22,750 nucleotides of DNA from an uncultured bacterium (GTDB lineage Bacteria; Planctomycetota; Uabimicrobiia; Uabimicrobiales; JABWCH01): the NCBI GenBank assembly GCA_938003875.1, contig CALKWO010000079.1, positions 1-22,750 of the forward strand. Reading direction: 5' to 3'. Below, piece after piece: positions 16,201 to 22,699 of this stretch. Both the position numbers and the translations under genes were made by a program. The notes beneath the pieces were generated by a model. The model did no database searches. It was not told the DNA's origin and saw nothing but the letters and a program-made list of their open reading frames with translations. Numbering within the stretch: position 1 is the stretch's first letter; the number at the start of each line of letters is the position of its first letter.

Positions 16201-17546
16201 TTCCCATCTTCTCTTAATAATATCTTGAGTATTTTTTCCAAATCTTCTATTAATTCTATTGAATTTTTATGCCTTTTATTGACATTAATCTGCATCATTT
16301 TTTCTATTACATTGGCAACCTCTTTTGCCAAATCAGGCTTTGCCTTTCGAGGCTTAGGGACATTGACCAGTCTTTTTTGGAGTACCTGCATCTGGTTCTC
16401 GCCCTGGAAAGGTTCTTCTCCCACAACCATATGATAGTATGTAGCTCCCAGACTGTATATATCGCTTCGAATATCCACCTTGGACTCGCTGAGCTGCTCA
16501 GGAGAAAGATAATGGGGGGTACCCAGAACGATTCCTGCTGTTGTCAAGGTACAATCTCGGTCTGTCATTTTAACAAGCCCAAAGTCGACAAGCTTGGCGA
16601 CCCCTGTCTGGGAAAGAATGATATTTTCTGGTTTGATGTCCCGATGTACCAATTTTTTCTCTTCCAGATAGGATAGACCACGGGCAATGTCCAAAATAAT
16701 CTTGGTAGCTTTTATAACATCTATCGAGCCTGAAGATTTCAACATTGCGCCAACAGATTCCCCATCTATATATTCCATAACAAGATAGCAAAGATTTTTT
16801 TCCTGGTAAAAATCATAACCATGGACAAGATTGGCATGATCTAACTCTATGATTGCTCTTGCTTCTTGCAAAAATCTCATACTTACCTTGGTATCTGTAA
16901 CAAGTTCAGGAAAAAGTGTTTTGATGACTACATGTATATTATCGGAGTTCCGCAGAGCATGGTATGTGATTCCCATTCCGCCATTGGCAAAAATTTGCTT
17001 GATAGTATAGCTCTCCCCTGCGCTTCCTGGCAACACTGTCCCTTCTGAAAATTCGCTTTTGCTATTTACATTAGCGGTATTTTCCATTCTTTTCTCTAAT
17101 TCTTTTAGCCTGGTTTGCAGCCTTTCCATGTTTTCTTCTGCTTCCAGCCTTTTAGAATTTAGTTCTTGAAGAAGCTTTCGTGTAACGAGTGTTTTGTCTT
17201 GCTTTTTCTTTAGCTCGTTATTTTCTATGCTTCTACTCAATTCCTGTATGAATTTTTGTACAAGCATCTCTTCTTCTGGAATGGGGCGAGTATCTGCTGC
17301 AATTAAACTAGCAACGGAAGAAGCAAAATCGCGAGCAATATTGCTAAGCCGATGAAGTCCGAGCGTTCCTCCAGAGCCAACCATGTTCAGAAGCTCTCGG
17401 TGGATTTGTAAGGCTTTTTCTTTATTCCATGGCTCATTTAAAATTTTATACCACAGAATCTCAATTTCCGCCAGCTTTTCTGGCAATACTTTGATATATT
17501 CATTCACTAATTCAGACAAGTCTTCTTGAAAATCAAGATTATCCAC
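16197..17546 (-). CDS. Ser/Thr protein kinase with degenerate N-terminal HPt domain (449 aa)
   Basis: Start is GTG at 17546, preceded by AGGAGG at 5-6 nt. Residues about 1-115 look like an HPt helical bundle: IHRELLNMVGSGGTLGL (48-64) aligns with the HPt helix motif, but the phospho-accepting His position is L53 and the following Lys position is V56. A coiled coil (about 113-157) links to a complete Hanks-type kinase (about 180-440): glycine loop FANGGMGITY (186-195), K209, HRDIKPEN (301-308), DFG (321-323), GTPHYLSPE (342-350) and DIRSDIYSLG (358-367). It is predicted active and cytoplasmic, with no membrane segment. First gene of the kinase-uppP-transporter unit, 18 nt behind the pseudopilin gene. 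The HPt-like part may serve as a dimerisation or docking module. Confidence 0.93.
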   Translation of the reverse strand: MDNLDFQEDLSELVNEYIKVLPEKLAEIEILWYKILNEPWNKEKALQIHRELLNMVGSGGTLGLHRLSNIARDFASSVASLIAADTRPIPEEEMLVQKFIQELSRSIENNELKKKQDKTLVTRKLLQELNSKRLEAEENMERLQTRLKELEKRMENTANVNSKSEFSEGTVLPGSAGESYTIKQIFANGGMGITYHALRNSDNIHVVIKTLFPELVTDTKVSMRFLQEARAIIELDHANLVHGYDFYQEKNLCYLVMEYIDGESVGAMLKSSGSIDVIKATKIILDIARGLSYLEEKKLVHRDIKPENIILSQTGVAKLVDFGLVKMTDRDCTLTTAGIVLGTPHYLSPEQLSESKVDIRSDIYSLGATYYHMVVGEEPFQGENQMQVLQKRLVNVPKPRKAKPDLAKEVANVIEKMMQINVNKRHKNSIELIEDLEKILKILLREDGK

Positions 17547-17564
17547 AAATTCCTCCTAAGAGAC

Positions 17565-18548
17565 TTATAATCCATGATAGCATGGCAAATAGAGCGTTGT
17601 TGTAAAAAAAACACCCCAAAGTATCTGGCTGCCAGCTTTATGAGATCTAGCCTGGGTACCGAATATACCTCGCTTGATTCCTGTTATACGATTTTCTATA
17701 CACTCTTTATAGGAAACCCATTCCGCACCTATTCGTACAAAATTTTTATAGCCAGCAGGAACAGGAAAGTTTATCTCTGATTTGAATAGAATGGTATCTT
17801 GTTTCTCTTGTATATCTTCTGAAAGAAAGGCCATAGGAGAATTCTGGCCGCTTATCGCTAAAAGAATCTGCACTTTCATAGGAAAAGCATTTAGATCGGA
17901 ATTCCATGACAAAGAAGAGTTTCCGTCTGTCGTGTCCCAGTGTGTCGTGTTTTTGCCCCAACATTCTATTCCAAAGTAAAGAATTTCTGAAGACAAAAGC
18001 TGGCAAGTTTGAGAGAATTTTTCTTTTGCTTCTATATTTTGGGAAAGAAAAAAAGATTCTTTACCTCCTATAGGTGTTTTAAATCCGCGCCACAAGGAAT
18101 TTTGCTCTCCTTGCAGATAGACAATCTCTGCCAGGCCGCCTGAGGCTCTAAGATTTTTCTCTGAATCCAAAGAAGTAAAGTAGTATTCACTATAACCTTT
18201 TTCTAAAGTATCTTTCCCCGAATTGCGTAGAACAGAATGTTTTTTTTCTTCTATTCTGCGAATAAATCGAATTCTTTGCCTGGATTGGGAATCAAAATCT
18301 ATAATCAATCTTGATTCTTTCAACGGATCTTCCAAACTACATATTGATTCCATATCATCTTGAATCTTCTGTGTAACTGACCAGGCTGTCTCATACAACT
18401 GCCTCTGATTTTCTGAATAATTCCAGGTTTGCATGGTACTACGCAATACCTGGACAACCAGAAGCCCCAATATACCTAAAAGAGCCATAGAAATCATAAG
18501 CTCTACTAAAGTATAGGCTTTGCTATATACTAATCTTTTTTGCTTCAT
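17565..18548 (-). CDS. Prepilin/pseudopilin, GspJ- or PilW-like (327 aa)
   Basis: Class III leader: a short basic leader MKQKRLVYSK followed by AYTLVELMISMALLGILGLL. Cleavage is expected between A11 and Y12, with E16 as the conserved Glu at +5 and a hydrophobic helix to about residue 38. The -1 residue is Ala rather than the usual Gly, which prepilin peptidases of known systems tolerate. The large soluble domain is of the size seen in minor pseudopilins (GspJ) and PilW. The C-terminal part has FVRIGAEWVSYKECIEN and ITGIKRGIFGTQARSHKAGS (287-306), a G-x-RG-x-FGT pattern. Probable substrate of the peptidase at 10770-11678. Upstream it diverges from the Gfo/Idh/MocA gene; downstream, 18 nt away, is the Ser/Thr kinase. 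No other pilin genes lie in the window, so pilus versus secretion use is open. Confidence 0.85.
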   Translation of the reverse strand: MKQKRLVYSKAYTLVELMISMALLGILGLLVVQVLRSTMQTWNYSENQRQLYETAWSVTQKIQDDMESICSLEDPLKESRLIIDFDSQSRQRIRFIRRIEEKKHSVLRNSGKDTLEKGYSEYYFTSLDSEKNLRASGGLAEIVYLQGEQNSLWRGFKTPIGGKESFFLSQNIEAKEKFSQTCQLLSSEILYFGIECWGKNTTHWDTTDGNSSLSWNSDLNAFPMKVQILLAISGQNSPMAFLSEDIQEKQDTILFKSEINFPVPAGYKNFVRIGAEWVSYKECIENRITGIKRGIFGTQARSHKAGSQILWGVFFTTTLYLPCYHGL

Positions 18549-18586
18549 AGCATTCCATATTTTTCAGGGATTTACAAAAAAAGATT

Positions 18587-18614
18587 TTTACTCCATCATA
18601 CTTTCAACTATAAT
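18587..18614 (+). promoter_or_regulatory. Possible promoter for the Gfo/Idh/MocA gene
   Basis: TTTACT (18587-18592), a 16-nt spacer and TATAAT (18609-18614) fit a sigma70-type promoter reading right, with the ATG about 70 nt downstream. The region is the only space between two divergent genes, so it must hold both promoters. The -35 matches four of six consensus bases. Confidence 0.4.
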
Positions 18615-18629
18615 AGTAGTCTCTATTAT
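18610..18629. promoter_or_regulatory. Operator-like dyad in the divergent intergenic region
   Basis: A perfect 7-bp inverted repeat ATAATAG (18610-18616) and CTATTAT (18623-18629), spaced by 6 nt, overlaps the candidate -10 box of the rightward promoter. The position suits a repressor or shared regulator of both divergent genes; no regulator gene is visible nearby. Confidence 0.35.
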
Positions 18630-18685
18630 CGGTGTTTTTTTTCAGTATGTCAAACAAAATTCTTATTTTAAGGTAAATCAATTTC

Positions 18686-19690
18686 ATGAAAGTAGCTGTA
18701 ATTGGAGTAGGACATTTAGGCAAAATTCATGCCAGAATTTACAAACAAATTCCTGGTGTTGAACTTATTGCAGTCGCAGATATTGATCCAGCAAAAGCGA
18801 AGACAGCCGCCGAATCTTTTTCGACCAAGCCTATCCAGAATTATCAAGAGCTTCTAGGGAAAGTAGATGCAGTATCTATTGCAAGCATCACAGAGGCTCA
18901 TTATTCTATAGCAAAAGATTTTTTACAATCGGGTACACATGTTCTGGTGGAAAAACCTTTGACTAAAAATGTAGACCAGGCCAGAGAGCTGGTAGAGATC
19001 GCCCAGAAAAAAAATCTTAAATTGCAAGTAGGACACAGCGAGAGGTTTAACCCTATTGTCATAGAATTGTTCAAAAAAAATTATACGCCCCTTTATATAG
19101 AAGCCCAGAGATGCAGTCCTTATCGTTTCCGTTCAGGCGATATAGGGGTAGTATTAGACCTTATGGTTCATGATATTGATATTATATGCGCTTTGGCAAA
19201 ATCTAAAGTCAAAAAGATAGAGGCTATAGGCTCTTGCGTCATAGGCCCCAAAGAAGATATTGCCAATGCCAGAATCCTTTTTGAATCTGGCTGCGTAGCG
19301 AATATAAGTGCCAGCAGAGTAGCCTTCACCGCATGCAGAACAGCCAAAATCTTTACTGCTGATTCCTATGTCGAGCTTGATTATGCCAAAAGCGAAGGAA
19401 AAGTATATACAATGCCATCCACCTGGAAAAATGTAAATCTCCAGGCTGGCATTCCTCAAGAATTTACAGGTATGAACTTTGAAGAGATATTCTATAGTAA
19501 AATTTTGCAAACAGAAAACATCGCTATTGTAAAAAATGAACCTCTGGCTATGGAAATCCAAAGCTTCCTGGCCTCGATACGCGATAATACAACACCTGTA
19601 GTAAGCGGCGAACAAGGCATGGAGGTTGTCTCTGTAGCCCAAGAGATTATGTCTCAGATCCAAAAGCATCAAAGTCAATATTGCAGATAA
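18686..19690 (+). CDS. Gfo/Idh/MocA-family NAD(P)-dependent oxidoreductase (334 aa)
   Basis: Rossmann-fold sugar dehydrogenase/oxidoreductase. The nucleotide-binding start MKVAVIGVGHLGKIHARIY (1-19) contains GxGxxG. VEKPL (88-92) is the family EKP motif with the catalytic-region Lys K90. The C-terminal domain has DLMVHDIDII (158-167) with the H162/D163 pair. Length is standard. The sequence resembles the oxidoreductases found in lipid A/LPS operons of Planctomycetes and Omnitrophica, so a nucleotide-sugar substrate (for example a UDP-HexNAc oxidised to a 3-keto sugar) is plausible; this is from memory of the family and no lpx gene is in the window. AAGG lies about 12 nt before ATG. Single gene, divergent from the pseudopilin gene. 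Confidence 0.93.
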   Translation: MKVAVIGVGHLGKIHARIYKQIPGVELIAVADIDPAKAKTAAESFSTKPIQNYQELLGKVDAVSIASITEAHYSIAKDFLQSGTHVLVEKPLTKNVDQARELVEIAQKKNLKLQVGHSERFNPIVIELFKKNYTPLYIEAQRCSPYRFRSGDIGVVLDLMVHDIDIICALAKSKVKKIEAIGSCVIGPKEDIANARILFESGCVANISASRVAFTACRTAKIFTADSYVELDYAKSEGKVYTMPSTWKNVNLQAGIPQEFTGMNFEEIFYSKILQTENIAIVKNEPLAMEIQSFLASIRDNTTPVVSGEQGMEVVSVAQEIMSQIQKHQSQYCR

Positions 19691-19698
19691 AAATTTAC

Positions 19699-19760
19699 CA
19701 TGAAGAATGCGAAGGACACAAAAAAAAACAATCAGCCTATTTCTTTTCGTGTTCTTCATG
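19699..19760. repeat. Facing CATGAAGAA repeats after the oxidoreductase gene
   Basis: CATGAAGAA (19699-19707) faces TTCTTCATG (19752-19760), a perfect 9-bp inverted pair. Each arm continues into GAAGGACACAAA or CGTGTTC, the same purine + CAC style as the repeats at 8041 and 11881. It starts 8 nt after the stop and could also slow or end transcription, although there is no clear T run on the plus strand. Confidence 0.6.
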
Positions 19761-19822
19761 ATAAATGCTAGAAGGCGGATAGTGCATCCTTGCTCAGGCA
19801 AACCAAAATCAAAAAAGGTTTA

Positions 19823-19883
19823 GCACCAAAAGGCACAAAAAAAATTGGGACAAAGCCAGCCTGTGCCTTTTGTGCTTTTTGTG
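19823..19883. repeat. Facing CACCAAAAGGCACAAA repeats
   Basis: A perfect 11-bp inverted repeat CAAAAGGCACA (19827-19837) and TGTGCCTTTTG (19862-19872), with the right arm continuing TGCTTTTTGTG. Arms are again built of CAC plus purines with 9-10 nt spacing. This is the fourth such facing pair in the window. Confidence 0.65.
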
Positions 19884-19977
19884 ATCAAAAAATCTTTGCT
19901 TTTCAGCGAAAATTTAACGACTTGTGCTAGTTGGAAAAACTATTGATATATTGATATAACCTATTTTGGAATAATGA

Positions 19978-20217
19978 CTTCTTTACCCCATAGGGGTTGC
20001 ATATACCAGCCCAGGGCATCGCCCCATAGAATGGCATCTTGTAAGTGGTGCTGATGCAGATGGAAAAAGCTGGAACAATGTCAAGGATAATCCCACAGAA
20101 TGGGTAAAAATCAATAAGCCAGATTTTTACAGGTATTATCGTCTTTGTGGAAAAGGCTGGAATATCAGCAATTCTTATATGCTACTCATGAACATCGGGC
20201 TTTTTGTGGAATATTAG
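19978..20217 (+). pseudogene. Remnant open frame without a start codon
   Basis: The frame is open from directly after a TGA (19975-19977) to TAG (20215-20217) but has no ATG at its head; it begins LLYPIGVAYTSPGHRPIEWH. From residue 18 it looks protein-like, with ADGKSWNNVKDNPTEW and KINKPDFYRYYRLCGKGW, rich in Trp, Tyr and Asn. The first part is formed by the inverted CCCAGGG/GGCTGGTAT repeat. No family is recognised. Probably the tail of a decayed gene that became joined to a repeat; chance is possible. Confidence 0.3.
19985..20030 (-). repeat. CCCAGGG/GGCTGGTAT intergenic repeat, copy 2
   Basis: On the minus strand it reads GATGCCCTGGGCTGGTATAT followed by GCAACCCC. This matches copy 1 (3750-3797) through TGCCCT(A/G)GGCTGGTAT(A/G)T and more loosely on both sides. 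It ends with a small perfect stem ACCCC-ATA-GGGGT (19985-19997). It occurs inside the 564-nt gap between the oxidoreductase and pentapeptide genes. Confidence 0.55.
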
Positions 20218-20254
20218 GCAGTAAAATCCCTATTGCATTTGCAAGGAGGCAAGA

Positions 20255-21220
20255 ATGGATTCTCATAGTCCCCACCTTCCATCCTCGGATCAGAGGGGGA
20301 AAAAGTTGCGCCAGGCTCATCTTGCCTATTCCGATTTCAAGGGCGTGGATTGGAGTGGCAGGGATCTGAGCGGGGCGAATCTGACAGGGGCTTATCTCGT
20401 TCAGGCCAATCTCCGTAGAGCAAAGCTTCGGGGAGCCTGTATGGACAGGGCAGTGCTTTGCGAGGCTGTGATGGATGGTGCGGATTGCTCTGGGGCTAGC
20501 TTTGTAGATGCCAATCTGCAAAAGGCGAGTGCCTGTGAGGCCGATTTCCGTAAGGCGGATTTCACAAGAGCGAATTTGGGCGAGGCGGTTTTGGTTCGTT
20601 CTTCCTTCATCAAAGCAAAACTGCGGTTTGCCAGCCTTACGGATGCCAGATTCGAGGAATGCAGGATGGATCGCTCGGAGATTTACCATACATCCCTTGC
20701 CCGAACAGAGTTCTGCACGATGTCCCTTCGGAAGGCAAAGGCAGAGGGTTGCCTTTTCGAGGAGGCAATTCTGGACGATGTTTCCCTGCCAGAATGCTCT
20801 GCCAGGAGCAAGCCTTTGTCCTTTTTGCCCTGGATAGCAGGCCTTGCCATTGCTCTTCTGGCGTTTTTGGGTTGGATGGCTTTAGGGAGCGATTCCTGGA
20901 AACAAATTCTGGCATGGAAAGAAGCCAGGCTGGAACAAGAAAAGCTCGCTCTCTGCCAAAGCCTGGTATCTCTGGAATCTCAGATTCGTCTGCACTGGAA
21001 AAAAACAGGCCGAAAGCTAAACTACGAGGAAGCCCAGGGCGATTTGGTGCTACAGAAGCTCCTTGCAGAATGGATACAATATCATATTCGCCTTGCCCAT
21101 ATTGAACATGAGCAGGCAAGATTGCAGGGAATTCGGATAGAAGAAAAGATAAAGCCCCTGGACGAAGCCATAGCAGCAGAAAGTATCGAGGCCTATGAAA
21201 AATGGCGTAAGGAGAAATGA
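20255..21220 (+). CDS. Pentapeptide-repeat protein with one membrane helix (321 aa)
   Basis: Residues about 18-180 are near-continuous pentapeptide repeats of the A(D/N)LxX type, for example ANLTGAYLVQ (41-50) and ANLRRAKLRG (51-60). This is roughly 32 units, predicted to form about eight coils of a right-handed quadrilateral beta helix. One hydrophobic helix follows (LPWIAGLAIALLAFLGWMAL, 191-210), then a charged, helical C-terminal region to 321 (KEARLEQEKLALCQSL, YHIRLAHIEHEQARL) likely to form a coiled coil. By the basic residues before the helix, the repeats are probably cytoplasmic, but topology is uncertain. AAGGAGG (20243-20249) stands 5 nt before ATG. G+C is visibly higher than in the rest of the window. 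A second gene starts 3 nt after its stop. Function unknown. Confidence 0.9.
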   Translation: MDSHSPHLPSSDQRGKKLRQAHLAYSDFKGVDWSGRDLSGANLTGAYLVQANLRRAKLRGACMDRAVLCEAVMDGADCSGASFVDANLQKASACEADFRKADFTRANLGEAVLVRSSFIKAKLRFASLTDARFEECRMDRSEIYHTSLARTEFCTMSLRKAKAEGCLFEEAILDDVSLPECSARSKPLSFLPWIAGLAIALLAFLGWMALGSDSWKQILAWKEARLEQEKLALCQSLVSLESQIRLHWKKTGRKLNYEEAQGDLVLQKLLAEWIQYHIRLAHIEHEQARLQGIRIEEKIKPLDEAIAAESIEAYEKWRKEK

Positions 21221-21223
21221 TAT

Positions 21224-22287
21224 ATGGCATGGAAAGAATTGGAAGGGATGAAATGGGAAATACTTTTCCATAGCAATGAAGAATGGGATTCCCAGATTTC
21301 GGATTGTGCAGAGTCTACCACGATTCATTTAGAGCCGAAAAGAACGTGGAACAAGGCTTCCACCGCTAAAATGGTTTTATCGTCGCCAATCCATAAAATC
21401 GAGGAGATTCACGCTTTCAGGAGCTTGCTTTTTGGATAAGATATGAAGGGGCTTCCTGCCAGAAACAAAACCATTTTTGCTACCTTCAGATTGGAAACCT
21501 GGTGGAACTTTACGGAATCCCTTTCCATGAGCCAGGGGTATGGCATTATATCCGAGTCCCCTTGCAGTCTTTTGAGTTTGTAGACAAAAAATTCCTGGTA
21601 AAACCCTGGCCGATTCCTATGCCAGAGAGATTGAATATGTATCTCTTTGCCTCTGAAAAGCCGATAACACTGAAGCTCGGTTCTTTCTACCTCGTACGCT
21701 ATCAGTTGGAACAAGATGTTCAGGAAGGATTACGCCAGCTTTTCAACGAAATGAGAGACCAGATACGGCATTTGCTGGGCAAGGAATTCATGATCGAAAC
21801 CTGGGACGCAAAGCCAAAAGAAAACACACAGGGAGGCATTGTATTACAACTACGAACCTACACAATCAAGCCTGATGCGCAAAGACAGACATGGGAAGAA
21901 GAAAAAGACACGTTTGTCTATTTTCTGAAAGAGAACGAAATCAAACTGAGCGTCATAGGGGTGAGACCTCCTGCTCACGGTTATGAAGTCTATACAAACC
22001 TGCATATCATGGTAAAAGATCCTGATACCACCCAGGCTTCCTTGAGGCTCAAAGATTTTATCCTGCAATATCTTACAAAACAAAGATGGATTTCCATAGC
22101 AGGACGCAAAGTCCCCATCTTCCTCGCTCCCCAAAGCCCAGAAAACAATGAAAAACAGCAAGACCCCTGGGAAAACCCTTTCCTGAGGATCAAAACCGCA
22201 ACCTGGCAAGAGGCAGGCGAAAGACAATACTATCCCCGCATCACAGAAGAGGAAATCCTCATCAAAAGAATGGATGAAAGAACATGA
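21224..22287 (+). pseudogene. Unknown protein gene interrupted by a frameshift
   Basis: One gene appears split over two frames. The first part starts ATG 21224, 3 nt after the pentapeptide gene stop and behind GGAG, and runs to TAA 21437-21439 (71 aa, ending HAFRSLLFG). The second frame is open from 21397 and protein-like from there (ELAFWIRYEGASCQK, FCYLQIGNLVELYGIPF), continuing to 22287. Its only good internal start is GTG 21502, which would cut off the open stretch before it. Joining the frames needs a -1 shift between about 21397 and 21439; the T5 run at 21429-21433 is the obvious place for a lost T. The joined product is about 355 aa, soluble, with alternating charged beta/alpha segments and no recognised domain. 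A two-gene reading, 21224-21439 and 21502-22287, is the alternative. Confidence 0.6.
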
Positions 22288-22290
22288 AAG

Positions 22291-22321
22291 CAAAGAATTT
22301 GTGGTTCATCCGAATTCTTTG
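22291..22321. terminator. Hairpin between the plus-strand operon and the transposase remnant
   Basis: A perfect 9-bp stem CAAAGAATT (22291-22299) and AATTCTTTG (22313-22321) with a 13-nt loop, starting 3 nt after the plus-strand stop and 17 nt beyond the minus-strand transposase stop. It could serve both converging units. The T run after it on the plus strand is weak (TACCTGACTTTT). It may alternatively belong to the end of the insertion element. Confidence 0.4.
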
Positions 22322-22338
22322 TACCTGACTTTTACAGA

Positions 22339-22647
22339 TCATGCGTGATGACCCATGAGAGCATACTGAGTTTCATGAAGGTCTAATAATCTTAGCTTGA
22401 AATATTCTATATCTCTAAAGCCGTAGGCTTGTCGTTTAAGAGTTTTGATTTTATTATTTATCCCTTCCAAAGGGCCTGTAGAGATAGGATGATCAAAATA
22501 AGCCAAAATTTCAGATTCATGGTTTCGAAGAGTATTAGCCATCTTTTGCATTTGAGCAATGCCACTAGACTCGGCTTCTTCACGCCATTGTTGTAGTAAA
22601 GTGGTTCCTTCATGTGGCTCTTCACCAGAATGGGTGGTAGCTAGACA
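22339..22647 (-). pseudogene. ISL3-family transposase, C-terminal fragment
   Basis: The frame is open from 22647, after an in-frame stop at 22648-22650, to TGA at 22339-22341, about 102 codons. The protein has the ISL3 DDE-transposase end: LLQQWREEAESSGIAQM, TLRNHESEILAYF, then GPLEGINNKIKTLKRQAYGF with the conserved catalytic Glu region, and DIEYFKLRLLDLH. The internal ATG at 22551 would give only 70 aa. The N-terminal helix-turn-helix/zinc part and the first catalytic Asp residues are missing, since the sequence beyond 22647 carries no transposase reading in any frame seen. It is a dead remnant of an insertion sequence. Confidence 0.85.
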
Positions 22648-22650
22648 TCA
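22339..22650 (-). mobile_element. Truncated ISL3-type insertion sequence
   Basis: Only the transposase 3' part survives; no matching terminal inverted repeats could be identified at both sides. The true limits of the remnant are uncertain and could extend left to the hairpin at 22291-22321. Confidence 0.5.
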
Positions 22651-22668
22651 ATAAAGATATAGGTTATA

Positions 22669-22699
22669 ATAACAACCTCAAAAGAAAGGAGGTTGTTAT
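22669..22699 (+). promoter_or_regulatory. Hairpin covering a ribosome binding site and start codon
   Basis: A perfect 11-bp inverted repeat ATAACAACCTC (22669-22679) and GAGGTTGTTAT (22689-22699) with a 9-nt loop. The right arm includes part of AAAGGAGG and the first two bases of ATG 22698-22700, so the folded RNA would hide the translation start. The ATG opens a frame of only seven codons (MSVPRCL, stop 22719-22721). Confidence 0.5.

Noticed and set aside
18520..18762. 80-aa plus-strand gene across the divergent gap
   Set aside because: It covers the start of the pseudopilin antisense and the start of the oxidoreductase out of frame; there is no ribosome site.
19154..19801. 215-aa minus-strand open frame
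   Set aside because: It runs antisense to the clearly coding Gfo/Idh/MocA gene; its composition mirrors that gene's complement.
19691..19920. Antitoxin or small RNA genes in the gap after the oxidoreductase
   Set aside because: Only facing repeat arms were found; no ORF with a ribosome site and no promoter-terminator pair could be supported.
20145..20369. 74-aa plus-strand gene before the pentapeptide protein
   Set aside because: It overlaps the pentapeptide gene start in another frame; the strong AAGGAGG site serves ATG 20255.
20186..20689. 167-aa minus-strand repeat-like protein
   Set aside because: The regular IGL/EIR pattern is the antisense reading of the pentapeptide repeats.
20255..21220. 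Pentapeptide-repeat protein as a Qnr-like gyrase-protecting protein
   Set aside because: The membrane helix and coiled-coil C-terminus differ from Qnr/MfpA architecture and nothing in the context points to topoisomerase protection.
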